Below, in pieces: positions 43,315 to 54,569 of a stretch of 64,000 nt of DNA. Origin of the DNA: Streptomyces sp. PR69. GTDB taxonomy: Bacteria; Actinomycetota; Actinomycetes; Streptomycetales; Streptomycetaceae. How positions within the stretch are numbered: position 1 is the stretch's first letter; each line of letters opens with the position of its first letter. The position numbers were made by a program, and so were the translations under genes. The stretch covers positions 62,001-126,000 of the forward strand of contig NZ_JAOWCB010000009.1 in assembly GCF_026420845.1 (NCBI RefSeq), given 5' to 3'. The notes under the pieces were generated by a model that was not told where the DNA came from, made no database searches, and saw nothing but the letters and a program-made list of their open reading frames with translations.

Positions 43315-43815
43315 TCAGATGTCGTCGCCGGGCCCGCGCAGCACCCCGTCGAGGGCCCGGCCGAACACCAGCCGCCCCACCCGTGCCACCAGCGGGTCCA
43401 GCAGCCGCGGCAGCGGACGGAGGGACAGCTCCTCCGTCCACACGACCACACAGCCGCCGTCCGGCCCGGACCGCGACGGCACCACCTCGATCTCCGCCCA
43501 GCCCTTGACGACGCTTCCGCGCTTCACCAGCCGGCAGCGCCCCGGACGTCCCTGTGCGGGCGGCGTCCAGCAGACGACCTCCATAGGGTCGTCGACGCCC
43601 ACGCACCCCACACCCGTACGCACCGTGAACACCGTGCCCTGCGCCGTGCCCCGCGCCGTGGGCGGCCGCCCGGCGGCCGCACCGCCGGAAATGACCGCGG
43701 TGACGGACGTCAACGGCACTTGAGCGGCATGCGCCCGCCAGTCGGTGACCCGCCGCCAGACCGTCTCCGCGGACAGCGCCGTGGCACGCGTAAGCCGGAA
43801 GACACTCCTCGTCAC
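43315..43815 (-). CDS. SRPBCC-family protein B
   Basis: 166 residues. RLTRATALSAETVWRRVTDWRAHAAQVPLTSVTAV is the start of a START-like domain, ending with LLDPLVARVGRLVFGRALDGVL. The GTG at 43813-43815 lacks a ribosome site, so the mRNA may be leaderless. The downstream paralogue-like SRPBCC gene suggests a shared ligand or pathway. Confidence 0.82.
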   Translation of the reverse strand: MTRSVFRLTRATALSAETVWRRVTDWRAHAAQVPLTSVTAVISGGAAAGRPPTARGTAQGTVFTVRTGVGCVGVDDPMEVVCWTPPAQGRPGRCRLVKRGSVVKGWAEIEVVPSRSGPDGGCVVVWTEELSLRPLPRLLDPLVARVGRLVFGRALDGVLRGPGDDI

Positions 43816-43956
43816 ATCAGCATCGTCGCATGTGGGGCGGGCGTCCGGACGCGGGGAGATTCCGTGATACCCGTGTGCCCGGCAGCCCGGTCCGGGATCC
43901 TGACCGTGCCGCCCCCGCACCTTGCGCCTCACCGTCCCGCAGAGAGCGAGTCGACC

Positions 43957-46383
<2,427 letters not shown>

Positions 46384-46836
46384 GCGGTGCCTGCCGGGGC
46401 TTTCCCCCACCCCGCCCCTTCCCGTAACTGGGGGCGAGCCCCCAGACCCCCCCGGGGGGGAGGAGCTGCGGGGCTGGTGCCCCGCGCTCCCAAGGGCGGC
46501 AGCTTCGCGCCGCCAGCCCGGTACGGCCTTCGGCCGTGTCCTCAATCTCCCCCAGCTACCTCCCCCAGACTCCGTCCGGGGGCCCCCACGGAGGTGCCCC
46601 CAACGGGCTGATTTCGGCTGCGCCAATTCCCAGCCCGCCGACGCCTGAGGCACGGGGGGCTGCACAATCCAGCCTCGCCGGCGCTTGAGGCGCAAGGGGC
46701 CAGAAACTCAGCCCCGCCGGCGCTTGAGGCGCGGGGGTTCCGGGGGCAGAGCCCCCGCACGGGGGCTGGGGCGGAGCCCCGGTTCGGGAAGGGGCGGGGT
46801 GGGGGAAAGCCCTGCTGGCCGCCCGCTAACCCCCGC
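46384..46836. repeat. GC-rich intergenic repeat block 4
   Basis: No gene. It contains CTTCCCGTAACTGGGGGC, TACGGCCTTCGGCCGTGTCC and CCCCCAGACTCCGTCCGGGG segments shared with the other blocks. Within it, a CGCTTGAGGCGC unit repeats (around 46680 and 46720). It lies between convergent genes. Confidence 0.7.
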
Positions 46837-49305
46837 TCAGCCCAGGTCCGGCAGGTCCGGCAGGTCCGGCAGGTCATCCGGATACAGCAGCGTCAGCGCG
46901 TCCGTGTCCGCTTCCGTGAGGGCCGCCACGCGCCCCGCGTGCTTCTCGACCATCGACTCGAACGTCTGGCGCGCGGTGCGGCCGTTGCCGAAGGCGGGGC
47001 CTTTGGGGAGCCGGGTGAAGTACGTCAGCAGCTCCTCGGCCGTGCCTTCGGCCAGCCGGTACTCGTGCTCCTCGGCCTGCTGCTGCACGATCCGCAGCAG
47101 TTCCTCGGGAGCGTAGTCGCGGAAGGTGATGGTCCGTGAGAAGCGGGAGGCCACACCGGGGTTGACGGACAGGAAGCGTTCCATCTCGTCCGTGTACCCG
47201 GCGACGATGACCACGACCGCGTCACGGTGGTCCTCCATCAGCTTCACCAGCGTGTCGATGGCCTCCTTGCCGAAGTCCCTGCCGGAGTCCTCCGGCGACA
47301 GCGCATACGCCTCGTCGATGAACAGCACCCCGCCGCGGGCCCGGTCGAAGGCCTCCTGGGTGCGGATCGCGGTGGAGCCGATGTGCTCGCCGACGAGGTC
47401 GACGCGGGAGACCTCGACCAGATGGCCGCGTTCCAGCACCCCGAGGGATGCGAGGATCTCGCCGTACAGCCGGGCCACGGTCGTCTTGCCCGTGCCGGGG
47501 GAGCCGGTGAAGACCAGGTGGCGGCGGACGGAGGCGGCCTTCAGGCCGGCCTCCTGCCGGCGTCTGCCCACCTCGATCATATTGGTGAGGGAACGGACTT
47601 CCCGCTTGACGCTGTCCAGGCCGACCAGCGCGTCCAGTTCGCCGAGCACGGCGGCGGAGTCGCGCGCGGAGCCGGGCGCGGGTTCGCCGGAGGGCCCGGG
47701 AGCGGACGGGGCGGCGTCCGCCGGCCGCTGGTCCGGCACCGCCGAGAGCAGCCCGGGGGACTGCTGCGCGGTGAGCACGGCCGTGGTCTGCCCGGTCGCC
47801 CCGGCGCCCGGCGGCCCGGCCGGGGCGTGCCGCATGGCGCTCTCGTCGCTCGCGCAGTCGTCGACGGAGGCCGCCCCGTCCTCGCCCAGTTCGTAGCCGC
47901 CGCGCGCACACCGCTCGGTGCGGCACCGGCTCAGCGCCGTACGGCAGCCGTCCATCACATGGAATCCATAGCCGGAGCTGCCGGTGACCCGGCAGCCGCG
48001 GAAGGTCCCGCGCCCCCCGGCCGACACATAGAAGCCCGCTTCCACGGGCGAGGTGACGGTGCAGCGTTCGATGACCGGATCCGCCCCCTTGGTGACGATC
48101 ACTCCGGTCTGCACGGAGTCCAGGGTGCAGGCGCTGAGCGTGCCGCCGCTGCCGTGGTCGCGGAACCAGGCCCCGGTGGACGCCTGGCTGATCCGGCAGT
48201 CGTCGAGCTGGGCCGTCGCCCCGTCGCTCACCGACACCGCGGTGTTGCGGACCTGGCTGAGATCGCTGTCGACGACGTCGACCCGGGAGCCGCGGTCCAG
48301 CACGAACAGGGCGTCCGGCACATCGTGCACCCGGCACGATTCGAGGACCGCGCTCGCGCCGTCGCTGACCCACACCGCCGGGTAGTCGCCGGTGCTGTCA
48401 TGGATCTCGCACTGGTTGGCGTCCACGCGGGTGCCCGGATCCCACACGGACAGGCCGTTGCGGCCGAAGCGGCGCACAGTGGAGCGGGTGAGGGTGAGGA
48501 CCGACCGGGAGCGCAGATCGATCCCGTTCTCCGGGACGTCGTGGATATCGCAGTCGGACAGCGTCAGCACCGCGTCCGTGTCGAGCGTGACGCCGTCGGC
48601 CGTGGTGCGGTGCACGGTCGAATCGGTCAGATGCGCCCCGGCGCGCGCGCCGATCCGCACGCCCGCGCCCTTGATCTCGTACACCTCGCAGCCGATCGCC
48701 TCAAAGCCGCTGCCTTCCCCGGAGGCTGCCAGGCCAGCGCCGCCGGCGTGGTGGATACGGCAGTTCTCCAGGCGGGGGTGCGCACCGTCGCGGACGAAGA
48801 CGCCGGACTGGCCGGCCGAGACGACCTCGCACTCCTCGAACAGTCCGCCGGCGCCGTCGAGTACGCCGATGCCCACGCCCGCCGGATTGTCGACGGTGCA
48901 GCGGCGCACCGTCGGCCGGGCGGCGCCGCGGACCTCAAGACCGGAGGCGGATCGGGTGACGATGCGCAGTGCGATCAGCTCAGGGGTGCCGTCCTCGACC
49001 AGCAGCGCCGGGGCGGCCGTGTCCTGGCCCTCCACATGGAGATCCCGCACGGTGGCGGAGGCGCGGACGGTCAGCGGCACCCCGTCGGCCGGTGCGATGC
49101 GCACCGAGCCGACCGCGCCCTCGGCGCCCCGCAGGGTGACCGCGCGCTGGACGACGAGGTTCTCGCGGTAGGTGCCCGGAGAGACGGTGAGGACGTCGCC
49201 GTCGGCCGCGGCTTCCAGAGCGGCGGCGAGGGAGGCGTACTCACCCGTGCGGCGTCGCCACCGGGATGTGCTGGTGTGCGTCACCTGGACCGTGCCCTGT
49301 GCCAT
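46837..49305 (-). CDS. Parallel beta-helix protein fused to a CbbX/EccA-type AAA+ ATPase
   Basis: 822 residues. Residues 25-510 are a right-handed parallel beta-helix made of about 20 short repeats ending in patterns like [16 protein letters not shown] and [15 protein letters not shown]. Residues 575-815 are AAA+: Walker [13 protein letters not shown] near 600, Walker [12 protein letters not shown] near 657, and the CbbX-like [26 protein letters not shown]. CbbX/EccA ATPases remodel protein complexes. The helix could bind a surface or carbohydrate ligand. The tail repeats DLP. ATG 49303-49305 has a weak site. Confidence 0.9.
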   Translation of the reverse strand: MAQGTVQVTHTSTSRWRRRTGEYASLAAALEAAADGDVLTVSPGTYRENLVVQRAVTLRGAEGAVGSVRIAPADGVPLTVRASATVRDLHVEGQDTAAPALLVEDGTPELIALRIVTRSASGLEVRGAARPTVRRCTVDNPAGVGIGVLDGAGGLFEECEVVSAGQSGVFVRDGAHPRLENCRIHHAGGAGLAASGEGSGFEAIGCEVYEIKGAGVRIGARAGAHLTDSTVHRTTADGVTLDTDAVLTLSDCDIHDVPENGIDLRSRSVLTLTRSTVRRFGRNGLSVWDPGTRVDANQCEIHDSTGDYPAVWVSDGASAVLESCRVHDVPDALFVLDRGSRVDVVDSDLSQVRNTAVSVSDGATAQLDDCRISQASTGAWFRDHGSGGTLSACTLDSVQTGVIVTKGADPVIERCTVTSPVEAGFYVSAGGRGTFRGCRVTGSSGYGFHVMDGCRTALSRCRTERCARGGYELGEDGAASVDDCASDESAMRHAPAGPPGAGATGQTTAVLTAQQSPGLLSAVPDQRPADAAPSAPGPSGEPAPGSARDSAAVLGELDALVGLDSVKREVRSLTNMIEVGRRRQEAGLKAASVRRHLVFTGSPGTGKTTVARLYGEILASLGVLERGHLVEVSRVDLVGEHIGSTAIRTQEAFDRARGGVLFIDEAYALSPEDSGRDFGKEAIDTLVKLMEDHRDAVVVIVAGYTDEMERFLSVNPGVASRFSRTITFRDYAPEELLRIVQQQAEEHEYRLAEGTAEELLTYFTRLPKGPAFGNGRTARQTFESMVEKHAGRVAALTEADTDALTLLYPDDLPDLPDLPDLG

Positions 49306-49476
49306 GGCGCTGTTCTGCCCCCACCTCGTGATCCCGTTCCACGCGTCTCTGAGGGGGACGCCCCCGAAGGCCCCCGCTGGGGGTCGCACCACCGTAGCGC
49401 GCGAAGGGCAGGGGAGTTGACGAGACGTGACGGCCGGGGGCGGGGTTCGGCCGACCCGCCCCCGCCCCGTAACCGC

Positions 49477-49959
49477 TCAGTACCCGCGGTTCTGGTACGG
49501 GCGCTGGTAGGGGTCCTCGTACGGGGAGGGGGCGGGGGCGGGCCGGGGGGCCGCGGCCGGGCGCATCGCCTCATAGCCGGTGGCCATGGGGCGCTGATGC
49601 TGCTGCGGCGCAGGCATGGGCTGCTGGGGGCCGGGGTAGCCACGTGGGGCCGATTGCTGCTGGGGGATATGGGGCGCGGTCGCGTGCTGCAGCGGAACGG
49701 GCTGCGGCATGGGCTGCGGATAGCCGTACGCGGGGGCGGGCTGGGGGTGGGAGGGCGCTGACGGCAGGGCGGGGAGGGCCGCGGGGAGCGCCGGCAGATG
49801 GGTGTGGCCCGTGCTGACGGAGTCGTATGCGGCGGGCACTCGGATAGGGGCGATCTGAGGCGTGCCCCGCTCCGCGACCAGCGAGTCGTAGATCGGGGTG
49901 TCGGGGAACGGCGGCGCGGAGTAGTAACCGCCGCCATAGGTGGAGCGGGGGGAGGTCAT
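49477..49959 (-). CDS. DUF6643-type Pro/Gln-rich protein
   Basis: 160 residues. The conserved N-terminus TSPRSTYGGGYYSAPPFPDTPIYDSLVAERGTPQIAPIRVPAAYDS matches a streptomycete family I recall as DUF6643. The rest is low-complexity Pro/Gln/Ala and likely disordered. A TAACTT box ends 7 bases before the ATG with no ribosome site, so it is probably leaderless. It is divergent from the TerD gene. Function unknown. Confidence 0.75.
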   Translation of the reverse strand: MTSPRSTYGGGYYSAPPFPDTPIYDSLVAERGTPQIAPIRVPAAYDSVSTGHTHLPALPAALPALPSAPSHPQPAPAYGYPQPMPQPVPLQHATAPHIPQQQSAPRGYPGPQQPMPAPQQHQRPMATGYEAMRPAAAPRPAPAPSPYEDPYQRPYQNRGY

Positions 49960-50337
49960 GGAACATAAGTTAAGCCCACGATGTGCTGGTTGGGGAGCCC
50001 GATAAGAGGGTTGTTTCGGTGGCTCCGCGTGACGGCGGATCCCCAATGCGAGCGAACGTGGGAAAAACGGTCGCCTGGGCACGTGCGGATCGTGTAAAGG
50101 GTGAGTTGAGAGAGGGTTATCGGCGGATGTATCCGGGAGACGGGAAGCATCCTCACAGCGGGGGCTGCCCCAGGGGGCGAGGGCTTTCGCACAATAGGCT
50201 GGCCGCACAGACGACGACAGCGGCGACAGCGGCGACAGAGCACGACTGCGACAGCGACTGCGACAGCGACGACAGGCGGCGCCGCCGGCACGCATAGAGC
50301 CGCGGGGCGCCCGATTCGGTATGGGGGCGAGAGAAGC
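49960..50337. other. Divergent promoter region of DUF6643 and TerD genes
   Basis: About 380 bases, no gene. The TAACTT box of the DUF6643 gene is at 49967-49972. A TAGGCT box at 50195-50200 could start the TerD transcript, leaving a leader of about 130 bases that contains the CGACAG-rich microsatellite at 50209-50280. Confidence 0.5.
50209..50280. repeat. CGACAG-rich microsatellite in the TerD leader
   Basis: Imperfect runs of CGACAG and GCGACAG units, with CGACTGCGACAG variants, occupy about 70 bases between a candidate promoter and the TerD start. Confidence 0.75.
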
Positions 50338-51621
50338 ATGTCCATGCTCAAGGGAGCCAATACTCCAGTGCCTGCCCAGCGGGTGCGCATAGAACTGGGC
50401 TGGCGTGCGGGTCCGGGCATTCCGGACATCGACGCCTCCGCCCTCCTTCTGGCATCCGGAAAGGTCCGCTCCGACGCGGACTTCGTCTTCTACAACCAGC
50501 CGTCGCACCCTTCCGGAGCGGTACGGCACGAAGGGAAGGCGACGGCGGGCGGTGATGCGCTCGACCGGATCGCGGTCGACCTCCAGCGTGTCGAGCCCGA
50601 GATCGAGCGGGTGGTCCTCGCCGCCTCGGCGGACGGCGGCAGCTTCGGGCGGGTGCCGGGGCTCTTCATCAGGGTGCTGGACTCCGCCTCCGGCGCGGAA
50701 CTCGCGCGCTACGACAGCCAGGACGCGACCGTCGAGACGGCCTTCGTCCTCGGAGAGCTCTACCGGCGGCAGGGCGCTTGGAAGTTCCGTGCGGTGGGAC
50801 AGGGCTACAGCTCGGGCCTGGAGGGGCTCGCCATGGACTTCGGCATCACCGTGGACCAGCCGCAGTCCCCCGCTGCCGCCGCCCCGATGGCCGCGCCCGC
50901 GCCCGCCCCGCCCGTGGCTACGGCCGCCTCTGCCGCGCCGCCTCCGCCGCCCGCGCCCGGCGCCCCCGCGGCGCCCGCCGCCCCCGTACGGCTCACCAAG
51001 GTGACGCTCACCAAGGACGCCCCGTCCGTCTCCCTGACCAAACAGGGCGGCACCGCCGGCGCGATGCGCGTCAACCTCAGCTGGCAGATGCGCAAGCAGT
51101 TCCGCGGGTGGGGCGCGAAACTGGGGCGCGCGGTCGCCATGCACTCCGACCTCGATCTGGACCTGTGCGCCCTGTACGAACTCACCGACGGCCGCAAGGG
51201 CGTCGTCCAGGCCCTCGGCAACGCCTTCGGCGCACTTCACCGGCCCCCGTACATCCACCTCGACGGCGACGACCGCACCGGCGGCACATCCGGCGAGAAC
51301 CTCACCGTCAACCTGGACCACAAGGACAAGCTCCGCCGGGTCCTCATCTTCGTCACCATCTATGAGGGGGCACGGAGCTTCGCCGATCTCGACGCCCATG
51401 TCACACTCCAGCCGCAGCACGGCGCGCCCATCGACTTCTCCCTCGGCGAGTGCACCGTGCCCTCGCCCGTCTGCGCCCTCGCCCTGATCACCAACACCGG
51501 CTCCGACCTCGTCGTCCAGCGGGAGGCGCGCTTCCTCGTCCCCGACCGCGGCGTCAGCCCGCAGCGCACCGTCGACTACGCGTACGGCTGGGGTATGAAC
51601 TGGACGCCGGGCCGCAAATAG
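50338..51621 (+). CDS. Double-domain TerD-family protein
   Basis: 427 residues. Residues 1-180 are a TerD domain: [45 protein letters not shown], with the Ca2+-binding acidic residues, and [13 protein letters not shown] 45-residue Pro/Ala linker follows. Residues 225-427 are a second TerD/TerA-like module ([42 protein letters not shown]). Family members act in stress and tellurite resistance in Ca2+-dependent membrane complexes. ATG 50338 follows GAGAG. Confidence 0.92.
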   Translation: MSMLKGANTPVPAQRVRIELGWRAGPGIPDIDASALLLASGKVRSDADFVFYNQPSHPSGAVRHEGKATAGGDALDRIAVDLQRVEPEIERVVLAASADGGSFGRVPGLFIRVLDSASGAELARYDSQDATVETAFVLGELYRRQGAWKFRAVGQGYSSGLEGLAMDFGITVDQPQSPAAAAPMAAPAPAPPVATAASAAPPPPPAPGAPAAPAAPVRLTKVTLTKDAPSVSLTKQGGTAGAMRVNLSWQMRKQFRGWGAKLGRAVAMHSDLDLDLCALYELTDGRKGVVQALGNAFGALHRPPYIHLDGDDRTGGTSGENLTVNLDHKDKLRRVLIFVTIYEGARSFADLDAHVTLQPQHGAPIDFSLGECTVPSPVCALALITNTGSDLVVQREARFLVPDRGVSPQRTVDYAYGWGMNWTPGRK

Positions 51622-51666
51622 GGCTGTGTGCCGGGCGGCCGCAAGCGGGTTGCCGCCGCCGGGATT

Positions 51667-52938
51667 TCAGCGGTCCGGCGCGGCGGGTCCGGGGCGGGGG
51701 TAGGTCCGCCCCTTCCACGCCGCGCCGCGGCCCTTGCGGTGCGCCACGGCCGAGTCGAGTGTCATCAGCAGATACAGCAGCGCCGTGCACGGCAGCAGCA
51801 GCGCCCACAGCGGCGACTGGCCGTAGTAGCGGAGCATCGGCAGATAGCTGCCCGCCATCACCGCCCAGGCCGCGCCACCGGCCCAGGCGGCGGGGGCGTC
51901 GCCGAGCAGCAGACCGGCGCACAGGGCCGCCGGCGGGATCAGATACACCACGGTGAGCCCGGCCGCCGTGCCCGCCAGCAGCAGCGGGCTGTGGCGCAGT
52001 TGGGCATAGGCGCTGCGCGACACCATCCGCCACACATCGGCCAGCCGCGGATACGGCCGTACGCTGTCCACCCGCTCCGCAAGCCCCAGCCAGATCCGCC
52101 CGCCGGAGCGCTGCACCGCCCGCGCCAGCGACACATCGTCGATCACCGCCTGCCGGACGGACTCCGGGACGCCCGCCCGCTCGGCCGCCTCCGTCCGCAG
52201 CAGCACACAGCCCCCGGCCGCGGCGGCCGTCCGCGCCCGCGGCCGGTTGACCCACCGGAAGGGATAGAGCTGCGCGAAGAAGTACACAAAAGCGGGAACG
52301 GTCAGCCGCTCCCAGCCGCAGGCGACGCGCAGCCGTGCCATCTGCGACACCAGATCGAGGCGTCCGGCGCGTGCGGCGGCGGTCAGCTCCCGCAGGCTGT
52401 CGGGACCGTGCGCGATGTCCGCGTCGGTGAGCAGCAGATACTCCGGCCCCTCGGCGACCGTGCCGTCGGTGACCGAACAGCCGGCGCCCGGCCCGCCTGG
52501 CCGCTCTGGTCCGTCCGGCCCGTCCGGCCCGTCGCCGGACCGTCTGCCCGCACGGGCCGTCTCGATGCCGTGCCGCAGCGCCCACAGCTTTCCCGTCCAG
52601 CCCCGCGGAGGCTCACCGGGGGACACCACCCGCAGCGGCAGCCCGCCGTACCGCTCCGCCAGCGCACGGGCCAGCTCGCCCGTGCCGTCGGAGCTGCCGT
52701 CGTCCACGAGAACGATCTCCGCCCTGCCCGGATAGTCCTGCGCCAGCAGCGTCGGCAGCGTCACCGGCAGCACCTCCGCCTCGTCGCGGGCCGGTACGAC
52801 GACGGCCACCGCCGGCCAGTCGGCGGGCGGCTCACGGGGCGGCAGCCGCTGGTCCGTGCGCCAGAAGAAGCCATGGCCGAGCAGCAGCCACAGCCAGGCG
52901 GCCAGTGAGACGACGGCGGTCCATGCGAGGGCGCTCAC
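51667..52938 (-). CDS. HpnB-like family 2 glycosyltransferase
   Basis: 423 residues. An N-terminal membrane anchor is followed by a GT-A domain: VAVVVPARDEAEVLPVTLPTLLAQDY, EIVLVDDGSSDGTGELA, LLLTDADIAHGP (DxD) and VRQAVIDDVSLARAVQRSGG. Three to four C-terminal membrane helices end it. The arrangement matches hopene-associated glycosyltransferase HpnB. No squalene-hopene cyclase gene is adjacent, so the lipid acceptor is not certain. A GDGPDGPDGPERPGGPGAG loop is a low-complexity insert. Confidence 0.85.
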   Translation of the reverse strand: MSALAWTAVVSLAAWLWLLLGHGFFWRTDQRLPPREPPADWPAVAVVVPARDEAEVLPVTLPTLLAQDYPGRAEIVLVDDGSSDGTGELARALAERYGGLPLRVVSPGEPPRGWTGKLWALRHGIETARAGRRSGDGPDGPDGPERPGGPGAGCSVTDGTVAEGPEYLLLTDADIAHGPDSLRELTAAARAGRLDLVSQMARLRVACGWERLTVPAFVYFFAQLYPFRWVNRPRARTAAAAGGCVLLRTEAAERAGVPESVRQAVIDDVSLARAVQRSGGRIWLGLAERVDSVRPYPRLADVWRMVSRSAYAQLRHSPLLLAGTAAGLTVVYLIPPAALCAGLLLGDAPAAWAGGAAWAVMAGSYLPMLRYYGQSPLWALLLPCTALLYLLMTLDSAVAHRKGRGAAWKGRTYPRPGPAAPDR

Positions 52939-52984
52939 CCGTCGCAGTGTGCCCCACAGGGCCGCTCCCGCAAGGGCCGTCGAC

Positions 52985-52990
52985 TAAGGT
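52985..52990 (+). promoter_or_regulatory. -10 box of a leaderless promoter for the racemase gene
   Basis: TAAGGT, 6 bases before the GTG start at 52997. Confidence 0.5.
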
Positions 52991-52996
52991 GACCGG

Positions 52997-53782
52997 GTGA
53001 AGATCGCGCTTTTGGACTCCGGAATCGGCCTGCTGCCGGCGGCCGCCGCGGTGCGTCGGCTGCGGCCCGACGCGGATCTCGTGCTGTCCTGTGACCCCGA
53101 CGGCATGCCCTGGGGGCCGCGCACTGCCGACGATCTGACCGAGCGCGCGCTGACCGTGGCCCGCGCGGCCGCCGCGCACCGCCCCGATGCGCTGATCGTC
53201 GCCTGCAACACCGCCTCCGTGCACGCGCTGCCCACGCTGCGAGCCGAGCTGGAGCCGGACATCCCCGTCATCGGAACCGTCCCCGCGATCAAGCCCGCGG
53301 CGGCCGGCGGCGGCCCCGTCGCCATCTGGGCCACGCCCGCCACCACGGGCAGCCCTTACCAGCGGGGCCTCATCCGCGACTTCGCCGACGGCGTCGAGGT
53401 GACCGAGGTGCCCTGCCCCGGCCTGGCAGACGCCGTGGAGCAGGCGGACGAGACCGCCGTCGAACGGGCCGTGGCCGCGGCGGCCGCGCTCACGCCCGAC
53501 GACGTGAGCGCCGTCGTCCTCGGCTGCACCCACTACGAGCTGGTCGCCGAGCACATCCGTTCGGCGGTACGGCCCGAGCCCGGTCCGCCGCTGGTCCTGC
53601 ACGGCTCGGCGGGCGCCGTGGCCGCGCAGGCGCTGCGCCGCATCGGCGCGGAACCCGACCCCGGCGCGCGCGGCGCAGCCTCCCTGACCATGCTGCTCAA
53701 CGGCCGGGAAGCAGCTCTCCCGGAAGCCGCTCTCGGCTATGCCGAAGGCCGTCTGCTGCAGACGGTCACGCATGCGCACTGA
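52997..53782 (+). CDS. Aspartate/glutamate racemase-family protein
   Basis: 261 residues of the cofactor-independent Asp/Glu racemase fold. DSGIGLLPAAAAVRRL stands for the DSGxGG motif, LIVACNTASVHALPTLR has the first catalytic Cys, and VVLGCTHYELVAEHI has the second. It resembles MurI, but DSGIGLL deviates from DSGVGGL, so it may be a paralogue rather than the essential MurI. It is leaderless, from TAAGGT. Confidence 0.85.
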   Translation: MKIALLDSGIGLLPAAAAVRRLRPDADLVLSCDPDGMPWGPRTADDLTERALTVARAAAAHRPDALIVACNTASVHALPTLRAELEPDIPVIGTVPAIKPAAAGGGPVAIWATPATTGSPYQRGLIRDFADGVEVTEVPCPGLADAVEQADETAVERAVAAAAALTPDDVSAVVLGCTHYELVAEHIRSAVRPEPGPPLVLHGSAGAVAAQALRRIGAEPDPGARGAASLTMLLNGREAALPEAALGYAEGRLLQTVTHAH

Positions 53783-53796
53783 CTCGCGATCCTGAG

Positions 53797-53802
53797 TAAC
53801 CT
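53797..53802 (+). promoter_or_regulatory. -10 box of a leaderless promoter
   Basis: TAACCT, 7 bases before ATG 53810. Confidence 0.5.
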
Positions 53803-53809
53803 GCTTGCC

Positions 53810-54358
53810 ATGAGGGACCACCCCCATGGCGCGGGGCGCGCCGCAGAGCCGCCCCTTCCCGCGATCTGGACCGGCCGCGCGACCAACCGTGTGCAGTGGC
53901 TGCTCTCCGCGGCGGGCGCGGCGTGTGTGGCACTCGGCGTCGTGCTCGCCGTGGTCTCGAACTGGACCTCCGGCACCGCCCCGCTGCTGATGTCCGTGGT
54001 CGGGTGCGTGACCGTCGGCCTGCTGATCATGTACGGGACGCTCGCCTTCGTCCATGTCGCGGTCACCGTCGACCACGAGTCGCTTGAGGTGCGATGCGGT
54101 CACATGGGCCTGCCGCGCCGCCGTATCCCGCTCACCCAGGTGGTCGGCGCGGACTTCGTGCCCAAGGTCACCCCACGCCAGTGGGGCGGATGGGGCTACC
54201 GCTGGCGTCCGGAGATGGGCACGGCCGTGGTCGTCCGCAGAGGCGAGGGCATGGCCCTCACGCTCGGCGACGGCAGAACGTTCACGGTGACGGTCGACGA
54301 CGCGGCGACCGCGGTCCGCGTGATCCGCGCGCGGCTGGCCCCGCCCACGGAGCCCTGA
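53810..54358 (+). CDS. Two-helix membrane protein with PH-like domain
   Basis: 182 residues. Two membrane helices (WLLSAAGAACVALGVVLAVVS and LLMSVVGCVTVGLLIMYGTLAFV) are followed by a soluble beta-rich domain: VDHESLEVRCGHMGLPRRRIPLTQVVGADFVPKVTPRQWGGWGYRW and VVVRRGEGMALTLGDGRTFTVTVDD. The latter looks like a bacterial PH-like (bPH2) domain. Function unknown. Confidence 0.72.
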   Translation: MRDHPHGAGRAAEPPLPAIWTGRATNRVQWLLSAAGAACVALGVVLAVVSNWTSGTAPLLMSVVGCVTVGLLIMYGTLAFVHVAVTVDHESLEVRCGHMGLPRRRIPLTQVVGADFVPKVTPRQWGGWGYRWRPEMGTAVVVRRGEGMALTLGDGRTFTVTVDDAATAVRVIRARLAPPTEP

Positions 54359-54569
54359 CCCCGGGGGCCCCGCCCCCGTACCCCCGCGCCTCAATCTCCC
54401 CCAGCTACCGCTGGGGGTACCCCCCGGCGGGGCTCAGATGAGCCCGTCCGGCGATTGAGGACACGGCCGAAGGCCGTACGGGGGTCTGGGGGCGGAGCCC
54501 CCAGTTACGGGAAGGGGCGGGGAGGGGGACATACCCCGCCCCCGGTCCACCGGCCGTAGACTCCGCCAC
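54359..54569. repeat. GC-rich intergenic repeat block 5 and lnt promoter
   Basis: Hairpins ACGGCCGAAGGCCGT (54463-54477) and CTGGGGGCGGAGCCCCCAG (54486-54504) are those of blocks 1 and 4. The lnt -10 box TAGACT follows at 54557-54562, 7 bases before the GTG. Confidence 0.7.
54557..54562 (+). promoter_or_regulatory. -10 box of a leaderless promoter for lnt
   Basis: TAGACT, 7 bases before GTG 54570, no Shine-Dalgarno. Confidence 0.55.

Noticed and set aside
43045..43956. N-terminal extension of the large membrane hydrolase
   Set aside because: The open frame runs back over both SRPBCC genes on the other strand. The extension is Arg/Pro-rich shadow and conserved-looking sequence begins only after GTG 43957.
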